Assembly (NCBI GenBank): GCA_934647235.1
Contig: CAKUFG010000018.1
Location: forward strand, 1 to 58,006
Direction of reading: 5' to 3'
From: an uncultured Clostridia bacterium
GTDB taxonomy: Bacteria > Bacillota > Clostridia > Christensenellales > Aristaeellaceae
Length of the DNA: 58,006 bases
The notes under the pieces were generated by a model, which worked only from the letters and a program-made list of their open reading frames with translations, was not told the origin of the DNA and did not search any database. Positions 1-8,569 of the stretch are shown piece after piece; positions within the stretch are counted from its first letter, which is position 1; each line of letters begins with the position of its first letter. The translations under genes and the position numbers were made by a program.

Positions 1-49
1 AACGCGGGCGGAAATGGTTGGTTTCCTGAAAACGAGCTAGCGCGGGAAA

Positions 50-1465
50 TTACTTGCCCAGGAAGGCGTCGATCTGCGCCTGCGCTTCGGCGATGATGTC
101 GTTCAGGCCTTCAGCTTCCATTTCTTCATACATGGCCTTCACCGCAGTCTCGGGATCCACAGAGCCGGTCAGCAGTTCGGGATGATAGTTATCCCAGATG
201 GTCTTGCAGTTAAGAATCTGATCCTGAACCTTGGTGGCGTCGAAGGAGAAGCCCATCAGCACGGAGGGTTCGGCGGCGGCGTTCAGCGCCTTCACTTCGT
301 CCATTTCGTTGAAATCCACGTCATCGGTGATGGAATAGTTGAAGTAGCTGGCCTGCACATAGGAGGGCCAAGGCCAATCCCGGCCTTCAATGCGGTGTAC
401 GCGGCCATCGGCGGTGTATTCGAAGTTGTCACCCTCAAGGCCGTACTTGAACGCATCGCGAACCTTGGTGTCGGTGTTGATAAGGTTCAGCCACTGCAGC
501 GCCTTTTCAGGATTCTTGGAGTTGATGGAGATGAAGTTCACAGAGCCCAGAACGGAGTCGTTGGACAGAATGGTGGGGCCAAACTGATAAGCAACTAATT
601 CCTTGCCCATGTTGGGGCCCCAAGCGGTCTTGGCAGCGCCGGACCAGCCCTGCGCCAGGAAGCAGGCCTTGTAGGTGGGGCCTTCAGCCAGCTGGGGAGC
701 GTCGGCGTTGATGATGCCGTTCTCATACCAGCCGCGGATTTCCTTGAGCTGCGCCATAATGTCTTCTTCTTCGAAGATCTTCACAACCTTGGCGTCCTTA
801 TCGTTGTAGCGAACGCCAACGCCGCGCAGGCCCGCGCCAAAGCTGTCAAAGATGAAGGGGATCTGGGAAACGCCGTCCTTGGTTACGGGGAAGGAAGGCT
901 CGCCCTTGGCGTCCTTGATCTTCTGGAGGAGGGGGGTGGCGTCCTGGATGGTGTGGCAATTCTTAGCGGCTTCTTCCAGGCCCAGCTCCTTGAGCACCTC
1001 CACGTCCCAGACGAAATACTGGGTGATGGAGGAATCCTTATAGGTGGGCACGCCGTAGATGCGGCCGTTCACGCGGCAGGCGTCCCAGTAACCGGCGGGG
1101 ATCAGCTCCAGCAGGCCGGGGGCGTTGTCCGCCAGCATGTCGGTGATATCCAGATAGGCATTCTTCGCAACGTCGCCATTCATGTTGCCGCTGTCGCCGA
1201 AGATCACGTCATAGGGTTCGTTGGAGTCGATGATAATGCCGCGGCGGGAGCCCCAATCGCCCCAACCGATGCATTCCACGTCCAGCTTCGCGCCAATCTT
1301 TTCTTCCACATAGGGATTCAGTTTGGCGATCCAGGCGTCATAGTTGTCCGGCTGGCCGCCGCCCAGGGTAATGATCTTGAGCGTGGGCACGTCTTCCGCG
1401 GAGGCGAAGCTGGCCATGCACAGCACCATGCACAGCGCCAGAACCAGGGCAAAGAACTTTTTCAT
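50..1465 (-). CDS. Extracellular solute-binding protein of a sugar ABC importer (LplA-like)
   Basis: The 471-residue protein has the size and texture of family 1 sugar-binding proteins that work with LplB/LplC permeases. It should capture an oligosaccharide or modified sugar outside the membrane and deliver it to the two permeases encoded just upstream. A signal peptide covers about residues 1-23 (MKKFF, hydrophobic core, cut near ASA-ED). The start is supported by AAAGGAG about 10 nt upstream. There is no clear lipobox cysteine in front of the cleavage site, which is unusual because Gram-positive binding proteins are normally lipidated. It is the last gene of the three-gene operon. No ATPase gene is present, as is usual for this class, which borrows a shared MsmK-type ATPase. 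The substrate cannot be told from the sequence. Confidence 0.88.
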   Translation of the reverse strand: MKKFFALVLALCMVLCMASFASAEDVPTLKIITLGGGQPDNYDAWIAKLNPYVEEKIGAKLDVECIGWGDWGSRRGIIIDSNEPYDVIFGDSGNMNGDVAKNAYLDITDMLADNAPGLLELIPAGYWDACRVNGRIYGVPTYKDSSITQYFVWDVEVLKELGLEEAAKNCHTIQDATPLLQKIKDAKGEPSFPVTKDGVSQIPFIFDSFGAGLRGVGVRYNDKDAKVVKIFEEEDIMAQLKEIRGWYENGIINADAPQLAEGPTYKACFLAQGWSGAAKTAWGPNMGKELVAYQFGPTILSNDSVLGSVNFISINSKNPEKALQWLNLINTDTKVRDAFKYGLEGDNFEYTADGRVHRIEGRDWPWPSYVQASYFNYSITDDVDFNEMDEVKALNAAAEPSVLMGFSFDATKVQDQILNCKTIWDNYHPELLTGSVDPETAVKAMYEEMEAEGLNDIIAEAQAQIDAFLGK

Positions 1466-1495
1466 ACCAGAGACACTCCTTTTGATATATTTTCG

Positions 1496-2410
1496 TTAAC
1501 CCTTCACCGCGCCGATCGTCAGGCCAGAAATGAAGTATTTCTGGAAGAACGGATACGCGCACGCGATGGGGATTACGATCACGATAGCGATGGCCATGCG
1601 GACGGATTCGCTGGGCATCTGCGCCCTATACTGCTGCAGCGACACGCCTGCGGAAGGGTTGTTACTCATGTATTCCAAAGAACGCATGATGTTGTTCAGC
1701 AGCGCTTGCAGGGAAACGAGTTCATTTTTGCTGATGTAAAGAGAGGAAAGAAACCAATCGTTCCAATAGCCGAAGCAGAGAAAAAGGGCGATAGTGGCCA
1801 GCAAGGGCTTGGAGATGGGGATAACGATGCTGGCAAAGATGCGCAGCTGCGTCGCGCCGTCAATCATGGCCGATTCAATGATGCCGTCCGGTATCGTGCT
1901 TTTGAAGAACGTTTTGCAGATCACGATGTTGTAGGAGCTTACCGCCAGCGGCAAAATCAGCACCCAGAGCGAGTTGCGCAGGCCCAGGATGTTGGCGTTC
2001 ACCACATAGCTGGCCACCAGGCCGCCGCCGAAAAGCATGGGAATGAAGATCACCCATGTGTAGAATTTTTTGAGCCTGAATTCGGGACGGGAGAGGGAAT
2101 AGCCCATTGCGGTGGTGAGAAACAGGCCCAGCAGTGTGCCGATGCATGTGACGGCGATAGAAATCTTCAACGCACCCCAAATCGTGCTGCGTTCGTTCCA
2201 GAGGAACATGTAAGCCTTATTGGAAAGCTCGATCGGCAGGAAGGAATAGCCCACCTGGCGGATGGATTCCTCCGAGGAAATGGAGATCATGAACACGAAG
2301 ATGACCGGCAAAATGGCGCAGACCGCCAGGATGATAAACAGCAGATTGAACAGGACGTTCGTTCCGAGCCTGATGCGGTTCATCCGCAGGGAGGATTGCT
2401 TTTCCTTCAT
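1496..2410 (-). CDS. Carbohydrate ABC transporter permease (LplC/YtcP-like, MalG type)
   Basis: The 304-residue protein has about six hydrophobic segments starting near residue 15 and carries the permease EAA-type loop around ESAMIDGATQLRIF, the contact site for the ATPase. It ends with the FISGLTIGAVKG tail that is typical of LplC-type permeases. GGAGGAG lies about 8 nt before the ATG. The gene starts 14 nt after the other permease gene and is followed 30 nt later by the binding protein gene, so all three are probably one transcript. It forms half of the membrane channel of the importer. Confidence 0.9.
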   Translation of the reverse strand: MKEKQSSLRMNRIRLGTNVLFNLLFIILAVCAILPVIFVFMISISSEESIRQVGYSFLPIELSNKAYMFLWNERSTIWGALKISIAVTCIGTLLGLFLTTAMGYSLSRPEFRLKKFYTWVIFIPMLFGGGLVASYVVNANILGLRNSLWVLILPLAVSSYNIVICKTFFKSTIPDGIIESAMIDGATQLRIFASIVIPISKPLLATIALFLCFGYWNDWFLSSLYISKNELVSLQALLNNIMRSLEYMSNNPSAGVSLQQYRAQMPSESVRMAIAIVIVIPIACAYPFFQKYFISGLTIGAVKG

Positions 2411-2424
2411 TATTTATCTCCTCC

Positions 2425-3405
2425 TCAGAACACCGCGCTGTCCGAATCCACCTTGGAAACGATGAAATTGGCCAGCAGGATGGTGATGCAGCAGGCGACG
2501 GACTGGAACATGGAGGCGGCGGCCGTCTTGCCAATAGGGGTATTGCCCTGCAGCGCGGAATAGACGTAGGTATCGAACGTGGATGCAACGTCCCTCAGCG
2601 AACGGGGCACGCCCTGGGTGACTTGGTAAAACAGGCCGAAATCCGAGGAGAAGATGCCGCCCACCGCGAGGATGAACATCATCACAATAACGGTTTTGAG
2701 CATTGGGAGGGTGATGAATTTGGCCTGCTGCCATTTGGTGGCGCCATCCAGCATGGCCGCCTCGTAGAGGGAGCCGTCGATGCCCGTAATGCTGGCCAGG
2801 TAAACCACCATGCTATAGCCTGTTCCCTTCCAGATCTTGAGAATCACGAAGAATAACGGCCAGTACTTCGGCTCGGCATACCATTGATGACGTTCGCCGC
2901 CAAGGGCGATGACCAGCCTGTTGAGCAAGCCGTAATTGACGTTCAGAAAAGCAAAGACGAAATAGCTGACTACGACCCATGAAAGGAAATGCGGGAAGAA
3001 CATCATCGTCTGGTAAACCTTGGACTTGCGCTTAGAATAAAGCTCGTTGATCATCAGCGCCAACGTAACCGGGATAACGATGCCCAAGATGATGAACACG
3101 ATATTGTAGAGCAGCGTATTGCGCAGCAGCATGGTAAAGGAACGGTTGTTGATGAAATACTTGAAGTTTTCAAGCCCAACCCAATCGCTGCGCAGCAGGT
3201 TGCCCAAAAAGCTCTTGCGCGGAAAAATCCTGTAGTTTTTGAAGGCAATAATAATGCCGAACATCGGCAGATAGCAGAACAATACATACCAGATAAACGT
3301 AGGAAAGCCCAGCAGCGCAAGCTCGGTATCCTCGCGCGACCATCTTTTTTTCTTGCGCGCAGGCTTTCTGATTTCCGCCGCGCGTTCTCCTGTCTTCAGG
3401 CTCAT
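2425..3405 (-). CDS. Carbohydrate ABC transporter permease (LplB/YteP-like, MalF type)
   Basis: This is the second channel subunit of the importer, 326 residues, with about six membrane segments and the EAA loop around YEAAMLDGATKWQQ. An upstream ATG at 3468 is in frame, but the ATG at 3405 is preferred because GGAGGG sits 8 nt before it and the protein then starts MSLKTGERAAE, a basic N-terminus usual for this family. The promoter (3447-3475) and an operator box lie directly upstream, so this is the first gene of the operon. Confidence 0.88.
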   Translation of the reverse strand: MSLKTGERAAEIRKPARKKKRWSREDTELALLGFPTFIWYVLFCYLPMFGIIIAFKNYRIFPRKSFLGNLLRSDWVGLENFKYFINNRSFTMLLRNTLLYNIVFIILGIVIPVTLALMINELYSKRKSKVYQTMMFFPHFLSWVVVSYFVFAFLNVNYGLLNRLVIALGGERHQWYAEPKYWPLFFVILKIWKGTGYSMVVYLASITGIDGSLYEAAMLDGATKWQQAKFITLPMLKTVIVMMFILAVGGIFSSDFGLFYQVTQGVPRSLRDVASTFDTYVYSALQGNTPIGKTAAASMFQSVACCITILLANFIVSKVDSDSAVF

Positions 3406-3428
3406 CGGCTTCCCTCCAATTAACAGAA

Positions 3429-3585
3429 TTAACATTGTTTGCTCATATGTTAGCATACCGTTCAGCACATGTCAATAGCTCTGGGAAATTTTTATATATA
3501 TTTATCCATCCCGAAAATAAATTTTGTTTTTCATAAGTTAACATTGTTAATTTTACTATTGACTTTTTCCGGTTAACATAGTATG
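3429..3585. promoter_or_regulatory. Operator cluster for the LacI-type regulator
   Basis: The AT-rich gap between the two divergent units holds three copies of one box. The middle copy, 3538-3550, is a perfect odd-centred palindrome (TTAACATTGTTAA). The left copy, 3429-3441 (TTAACATTGTTTG), and the right copy, 3573-3585 (TTAACATAGTATG), are degenerate on one side. One flanks the importer promoter; the others lie in the lacI-type promoter region, where TATAAT is visible at 3589-3594. Assignment to this regulator is inference from position. Confidence 0.65.
3447..3475 (-). promoter_or_regulatory. Promoter of the sugar importer operon
   Basis: Reading the minus strand, TTGACA (3475-3470), a 17-nt spacer and TAACAT (3452-3447) are preceded by a TGC extended -10. 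The -10 box overlaps a reversed copy of the TTAACAT half-site, and a fuller operator copy lies just downstream at 3429-3441, as expected for repression by the divergent LacI-type protein. Confidence 0.75.
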
Positions 3586-3650
3586 CTTTATAATGTTCAT
3601 CTATTCCATATGAATTGCTCTGTTTGACTGCAATGAAAGGTTGTGTTTCT

Positions 3651-4664
3651 GTGGCTCGGATTACCATGCAGGAGCTTGCCGATTCCCTTGGCACCTCGCG
3701 AATTACGGTATGGAAGGCGTTGACCAACCGGCCCGGCGTATCCGATACGCTGCGCGCCGAAATCCAGCATAAAGCGCAGGAGCTGGGATATTACGCCGCC
3801 GAGCGCACGGCGCACGCCCAGCCGCAGCGCACCTTTTCGGTGGTCGTCGCCCGGCCGGAATCCTCCGCGTTCTGGATGCAGATCATCCACTATGCCGCCA
3901 AGGAGCTGGCGCTGCACGGCATCAACCTGATGTATACCTACATGCCCGCGCTGTACCGCCCCGGCTACGAGCTGCCCGCCTCCCTGGAGGGCGGAGCGGT
4001 CGGCGGCTTTATCGTGCTCAATATTTACGATCAGGAGCTGCTCAGGCTTCTGTCCAAAAGCCCGCTGCCCAAGGTTTTCCTGGATACCATTCCCGCCATG
4101 CCCGAGCGCGCGCTGGGCGGCGATCTGCTGATCATCGAGGGCCGTACCCGCGTATGCGATATCACCGCGCGCCTGCTGGACCGCGGCTATCGCCGGCTGG
4201 GCTTTGTGGGCGACGTCAACTATGCCCAGACCAACATGGACCGCTACCGCGGCTTTCTGGATGCGCACGCCGCGCACGGCGTTACGCCCGATCCCGCGCT
4301 GAGCATGACAGGCTCTCTCGGCCTGCGCAGCCATTATGAGGAAATCAGCCGCTTTCTCACCTCCCTGCCCGCCCTGCCCGATGCGTTTATCTGCCCCAGC
4401 GATTTTATCGCCCACTATATCCAGCGCTACCTGTCCGAAACCGGCGTGCCCGCCGGCAAGTGCCCCATTCTGACGGGCTTTGACAACAACGCGGAATACG
4501 CAAACGTGGCCGAGCAGATTACCACCGTGGATGTGGACACCTCGTCGCTGGGCAAGCGCCTGGCGCGGCAGCTGATCTATCGCGCGGATTACCCGCAGGC
4601 GCCCTACGAAACCACCTATTTTTCCACGCAGATTCTCTATCGCGGCGCGCTTGCGCAGCCGTAA
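3651..4664 (+). CDS. LacI/GalR-family transcriptional regulator
   Basis: The 337-residue protein starts with a LacI helix-turn-helix (ITMQELADSLGTSRITVWKA), followed by a hinge near residue 50 (QELGYYAAERT) and a periplasmic-binding-protein-like sensor domain with late motifs such as ILTGFDNN. The GTG at 3651 is chosen because AAAGG lies 10 nt before it and the HTH then begins at the usual place. Upstream in-frame starts (TTG 3615, ATG 3633) lack a ribosome site. It is divergent from the sugar importer and most likely represses it until the imported sugar binds. Confidence 0.85.
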   Translation: MARITMQELADSLGTSRITVWKALTNRPGVSDTLRAEIQHKAQELGYYAAERTAHAQPQRTFSVVVARPESSAFWMQIIHYAAKELALHGINLMYTYMPALYRPGYELPASLEGGAVGGFIVLNIYDQELLRLLSKSPLPKVFLDTIPAMPERALGGDLLIIEGRTRVCDITARLLDRGYRRLGFVGDVNYAQTNMDRYRGFLDAHAAHGVTPDPALSMTGSLGLRSHYEEISRFLTSLPALPDAFICPSDFIAHYIQRYLSETGVPAGKCPILTGFDNNAEYANVAEQITTVDVDTSSLGKRLARQLIYRADYPQAPYETTYFSTQILYRGALAQP

Positions 4665-4672
4665 CGCATGCC

Positions 4673-4825
4673 CGCAAGGGAATCACCCTGTACGGCGCAA
4701 ATCAGCCCATCCTGCTCGCCGCCCAACAGGCATTGCGCGAGGGCAAGCTGCTCAACGCCTTCACCTCCTCCCCTGCGCTTAAGGACGAGCAAACCATCGC
4801 ACAAACGCTTTGTGATGCCAGATAG
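4673..4825 (+). pseudogene. 3' remnant of a periplasmic sugar-binding protein gene
   Basis: Directly after the regulator stop, an open frame without a start codon reads GITLYGANQPILLAAQQ then ALREGKLLNAF and ends at TAG 4823-4825. It uses the GC-ending codons of real genes here and resembles the C-terminal end of ribose/galactose-type binding proteins. No start or ribosome site is present, so I read it as the tail of a deleted gene. The family assignment is tentative; the coding nature of the frame is better supported than its identity. Confidence 0.35.
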
Positions 4826-4846
4826 GCAAAGCCTAAAACTTATTTA

Positions 4847-4875
4847 TTGACGAACGCCCTGTTTCATTGTATATT
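4847..4875 (+). promoter_or_regulatory. Promoter of the FMN-binding repeat protein gene
   Basis: TTGACG at 4847-4852, a 17-nt spacer and TATATT at 4870-4875, 55 nt before the start codon of the downstream gene. Confidence 0.7.
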
Positions 4876-4930
4876 CTCGGTGGTATTACAATAACGTTAT
4901 CCCATTCTATCCGCGAAAGGAGCAACACGC

Positions 4931-6577
4931 ATGAAGAAACTGCTTGCTATCCTTCTGTGCATGGCTATGCTGTGCACCGCATCCTTTGCCCTGGCTGAGC
5001 CGCTCACTGGCGAGGCTGACGGCTTCGGCGGCCCCATTCAAGCTGAAGTCACCCTGGACGGCGACAAAATTGTAGCCCTGAAGCTGACCGGCGATAAGGA
5101 AACCCCCTCGCTGGGCGGCGTTGCGCTGGAACAGCTGACCGAGGCCATCCTGGCCAGTGGTACGCTGGAAGGCGTGGACGTTGTGACCGGCGCTACCTGG
5201 ACCAGCAAGGGCGCCTTTGCCGCCATCAAAAAGGCCATGGGCGTTGAGGAAGAATCCGCTCAGACGGCCGCCGAGGCTGTTTCCGCCACGGGGCTGAGCC
5301 ATGGTCTGGGCCTGGCCTCCACCCCACGCCTGGGCCCCGGCAAGGATGATCAGGGCATGCCCGTCTATTCCTTTAACGAAGTGGTTGCCTATGTGATCAC
5401 CGATGCAGAGCAGCGCATTGTGGATCTGGAAGTGGACATCCTTGAGATCATCACCCCCAACCACGACGCAGCAGACGACAACTACATCGCCGGTTGGCCG
5501 GGCAGCACCTATAATGACGATCACGATGCGGACGGCAAGGTGGACGGCGTAATCGAAGAAACGACCGAAACCTTTGTAAACAACCTGACCAACTGGGCCA
5601 CCAAGCGCGACAAGGGCGACGCTTACAAGATGAATTCCGCCACCTGGGAGCAGGAAATGGACGCCTATGAAAACATCTTCAAGGGCATGACCATCTCCGA
5701 GGTGAAGGATTGGGTAGCCAAGTACTGCTCCGATCTGAACGGCCGCGCGCTGCACAGCACCGTGACCAAGGAAGCCGACGTAACCAAATGGAACGCCCTG
5801 ACTGATGAAGAAAAGGCGGCCATCGACGCGGTATCCGCCGCCACCATGTCCGTAAACGATGCGCACGGCGATATCATCGCCGCCATCGAAAACGCGATCA
5901 ACAATCAGCAGCCCATCACCGTGGACAGCGATATCGCCAGCATGGGTCTTGGCGTCGTCGTCACCCCTCGTCTGGGTCCCGGCAAGGATGATCAGGGCGT
6001 GCCCGTGTATTCCTTCAATGTAGTCATGGCTGGCAGCTGCTACGATGCGGAGGGCAAGACCGTAGCGCTGGCTGCGGATGTACTGGAAATCATTACCCCC
6101 AACCATGATGGCGCGGATGACAACGTGTTCACCGGTTGGCCTGGACAATCCTACAACAACGACGCGGATGCGGACGGCAAGGTAGACGGCGTGCTGGCGC
6201 AGACCGAGGATACCTTTGTGGAGCAGATCAAGGGGTACGCCACCAAGCGTTCCCTGGGCGACAAGTATAAGATGAACTCCGGCACCTGGAAGCAGGAAAT
6301 GGAGACCTTCGAATCCTACTTCACCGGCAAGACGGCCGATGAAATCAGCGCGTTCTTCACCGCCTACGGCTCCGATGTAAACGGCCGCATTCTGCGCGGC
6401 ACCTCCGATAAGGAAGCCGACGTAACCAAGTGGAACGCCCTGACCAGCGAACAGCAGGCCGAAGTGGATGCGCTGAGCGGTGCGACCATGTCTCTGCGCG
6501 ACGGCCACGGCGATATTCTGGGCGCGATTGAAAAGGCCTGGAAAAACGCCAAGACCTGTCTGATCAACGTGAAATAA
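4931..6577 (+). CDS. Secreted FMN-binding domain protein with two further repeat domains
   Basis: The 548-residue protein has a signal peptide (residues 1-22, cut near ALA-EP). An FMN_bind-type domain (about 23-105) ends in DVVTGATWTS, the motif that ApbE flavin transferase uses to attach FMN to threonine in NqrC/RnfG-like proteins. Two tandem repeats of about 200 residues follow (about 127-320 and 332-540). Both contain TPRLGPGKDDQG, an EIITPNHD segment, an Asp-rich DADGKVDG stretch and, at the end, DAVSAATMS or DALSGATMS, which look like variant flavin sites. GAAAGGAG precedes the ATG. It stands alone between its own promoter and terminator. A role as an extracellular electron carrier or flavoenzyme is inference. 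Some repeats may bind Ca2+ through the Asp-rich segment. Confidence 0.8.
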   Translation: MKKLLAILLCMAMLCTASFALAEPLTGEADGFGGPIQAEVTLDGDKIVALKLTGDKETPSLGGVALEQLTEAILASGTLEGVDVVTGATWTSKGAFAAIKKAMGVEEESAQTAAEAVSATGLSHGLGLASTPRLGPGKDDQGMPVYSFNEVVAYVITDAEQRIVDLEVDILEIITPNHDAADDNYIAGWPGSTYNDDHDADGKVDGVIEETTETFVNNLTNWATKRDKGDAYKMNSATWEQEMDAYENIFKGMTISEVKDWVAKYCSDLNGRALHSTVTKEADVTKWNALTDEEKAAIDAVSAATMSVNDAHGDIIAAIENAINNQQPITVDSDIASMGLGVVVTPRLGPGKDDQGVPVYSFNVVMAGSCYDAEGKTVALAADVLEIITPNHDGADDNVFTGWPGQSYNNDADADGKVDGVLAQTEDTFVEQIKGYATKRSLGDKYKMNSGTWKQEMETFESYFTGKTADEISAFFTAYGSDVNGRILRGTSDKEADVTKWNALTSEQQAEVDALSGATMSLRDGHGDILGAIEKAWKNAKTCLINVK

Positions 6578-6603
6578 TCCAGCCGGATAGTTCGTTTTAT
6601 CCG

Positions 6604-6642
6604 CCGGCCAAGCAGCGTTTGACGCTGCTTGGCCGGTTTTTT
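6604..6642 (+). terminator. Rho-independent terminator after the FMN-binding protein gene
   Basis: Perfect 14-bp stem (CCGGCCAAGCAGCG with its complement), loop TTTGA, then six T. Confidence 0.95.
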
Positions 6643-6693
6643 ATCAACATTGCGCGCAGATTTTACCCTGTTTTGTCTTTTTCTTCCGCATGG

Positions 6694-6722
6694 TTGCAGC
6701 GCGGCCCTGTTTATGGTAAAAT
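6694..6722 (+). promoter_or_regulatory. Promoter of glgA
   Basis: TTGCAG at 6694-6699, 17-nt spacer, TAAAAT at 6717-6722 with a TGG extended -10. Confidence 0.65.
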
Positions 6723-6777
6723 AAGGGCAGTCGAAATCCCTCATTGAAAATCAAAAACAAAAAAGGAGCCTGTAGCC

Positions 6778-8427
6778 ATGAAAATATTATTTGCTGCCAG
6801 CGAGTGCGTTCCCTTCATCAAGACCGGCGGATTGGCCGACGTAGTGGGCGCGCTTGCGCCCGTGCTTGCCCGCAAGGGGCACGATGTGCGCGTTATCCTG
6901 CCCAAGTACGGCATGATGGCCGAGGAATACCGCCAGCAGCTGCGCCACGTAACCGACTTCTATGTAAAGCTGGGCTGGCGGCATCAGTACTGCGGCATCG
7001 AGGCGCTGGAGCGCCAGGGCGTTACCTTCTACTTTGTAGATAACGAGTATTACTTCAAGCGCAATTACATCTACGGCCTGGGCGGGGACGAATACGAGCG
7101 CTTTGGCTTCTTCTGCCGCGCCGTGCTGGACGCGCTGCCCCGGCTGGATTTCCAGCCCGATGTGATCCACGCCCACGATTGGCAAAGCGGCATGGTGCCC
7201 GCGTTGCTGCGCATCCAGTATGACCAGGCGGATTTCTACCATAATATCCGCACGGTGTTTACCATCCATAACCTGCAATATCAGGGCGTGTTCGGCATCG
7301 AGCAGATCAAGGACGTGCTGGAGCTGCCAGGCAACGTATTTACCAACGACAAGCTGGAATGCTTCGGCTGCGCCAACTTTATGAAGGCCGCGCTGGTCTA
7401 CGCCGATGAAATCACCACCGTCAGCCCCAGCTATGCCGAGGAAATCCAGACCGCCTATTACGGCGAGCGGCTGGACGGTCTGCTGCGAGCGCGGCGCAAT
7501 TCGCTCTCGGGCGTGCTCAATGGCATCGATATGCAGGAGTATGATCCGGCGACCGATTCCATGATCCCCGCCAACTATACCGCGCAGGAGCTTTCCGGCC
7601 GTGCCCAGTGCAAGGCCGCCCTGCAGCAAAGCCTGGGCCTGACGGTCGATCCCAGCGTGCCCATCATCGGCATGGTGGGCCGCCTGTCCTCGCAAAAGGG
7701 CCTGGATCTAGTGGATCATGTGATCGGCCAGATCATGGAAGAAAACGTGCAGCTGGTGGTGCTGGGCATGGGCGAAAGCCGCTATGTCAACCTGTTCAGC
7801 TGGGCAGAGCAGCAGTATCCCGGCCGCGTGGCCGCGCGCTTCCAGATGGATCACCAGCTGGCGCACCGCATCTACGCCGGCGCGGATATGTTCCTGATGC
7901 CCTCGCAGTTTGAGCCCTGCGGCCTGTCGCAGATGATCGCCCTGCGCTATGGCTGCGTGCCCATCGTGCGCGAAACCGGCGGCCTGCGCGATACGGTGCT
8001 GAGCTACAACCACTACAACAACGCGGGCAACGGCTTCACGTTCTTCAACTACAACGCGCACGATATGCTCTTTACCATCCGCCGTGCACTGCGCTATTAT
8101 CACGAGCATCCCGACGTCTGGCGCGAGCTGCAGAGCCGCGGCATGAACGGCGATTACAGCTGGAACGCCTCGGCCGAAACCTACCTGTCCCTGTACATGA
8201 GCATCCTGCCCGGCGCGCAGAACGCGCTGCCCGTGGAAATACCCACGCCCGTCGCCGTACAGGCCGAGCAGGCTGCGGAGGAAATGCCTGCGCTGGAAAA
8301 AGAGGAAATCACCAAAAAGCCCGCCAAGCCTGCGCGCAAGCCCCGCGCCAAGAAGCCTGCGGACGCGCCCGCCGATAAGCCCGCCCGCAAGCCCCGCGCC
8401 AAAAAGGCCGAAAAGCCCGCGGAGTAA
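6778..8427 (+). CDS. glgA: Glycogen synthase (ADP-glucose type, GT5) with a basic C-terminal tail
   Basis: This enzyme transfers glucose from ADP-glucose to the growing alpha-1,4-glucan chain of glycogen in the cytoplasm. The N-terminus carries the GlgA signature with KTGGLADVVGAL (residues 16-27), where the lysine binds ADP-glucose. HDWQSG, TIHNLQYQG and the late EPCGLSQM motif are also present. The catalytic part ends near residue 480. About 65 extra residues follow, including two copies of the basic block KPARKPRAKK in a Pro/Ala/Lys-rich tail not usual for GlgA, which is about 480 residues. AAGGAG lies 9 nt before the ATG. No other glycogen genes are adjacent; the next gene makes a different glucan. 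Confidence 0.93.
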   Translation: MKILFAASECVPFIKTGGLADVVGALAPVLARKGHDVRVILPKYGMMAEEYRQQLRHVTDFYVKLGWRHQYCGIEALERQGVTFYFVDNEYYFKRNYIYGLGGDEYERFGFFCRAVLDALPRLDFQPDVIHAHDWQSGMVPALLRIQYDQADFYHNIRTVFTIHNLQYQGVFGIEQIKDVLELPGNVFTNDKLECFGCANFMKAALVYADEITTVSPSYAEEIQTAYYGERLDGLLRARRNSLSGVLNGIDMQEYDPATDSMIPANYTAQELSGRAQCKAALQQSLGLTVDPSVPIIGMVGRLSSQKGLDLVDHVIGQIMEENVQLVVLGMGESRYVNLFSWAEQQYPGRVAARFQMDHQLAHRIYAGADMFLMPSQFEPCGLSQMIALRYGCVPIVRETGGLRDTVLSYNHYNNAGNGFTFFNYNAHDMLFTIRRALRYYHEHPDVWRELQSRGMNGDYSWNASAETYLSLYMSILPGAQNALPVEIPTPVAVQAEQAAEEMPALEKEEITKKPAKPARKPRAKKPADAPADKPARKPRAKKAEKPAE

Positions 8428-8456
8428 AAACAGCTTTCATATTTGCACTGCCCATT

Positions 8457-8482
8457 GCAGCCGGTTCATCCGGCTGCTTTTT
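8457..8482 (+). terminator. Terminator of glgA
   Basis: GCAGCCGG stem, loop TTCAT, CCGGCTGC, then five T. Confidence 0.88.
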
Positions 8483-8569
8483 GTATGGAATCCGCCGCCG
8501 CGCGCCACAATAAACGCTGTAAAACCGCAGCAATAACGCATGGTTCCATGCGATTTTTCGGAGGCGCGC

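Noticed and set aside
953..2563. 536-residue plus-strand open frame over the importer genes
   Set aside because: It is the antisense shadow of three well-supported genes; composition is His/Gln/Arg-rich and without domains.
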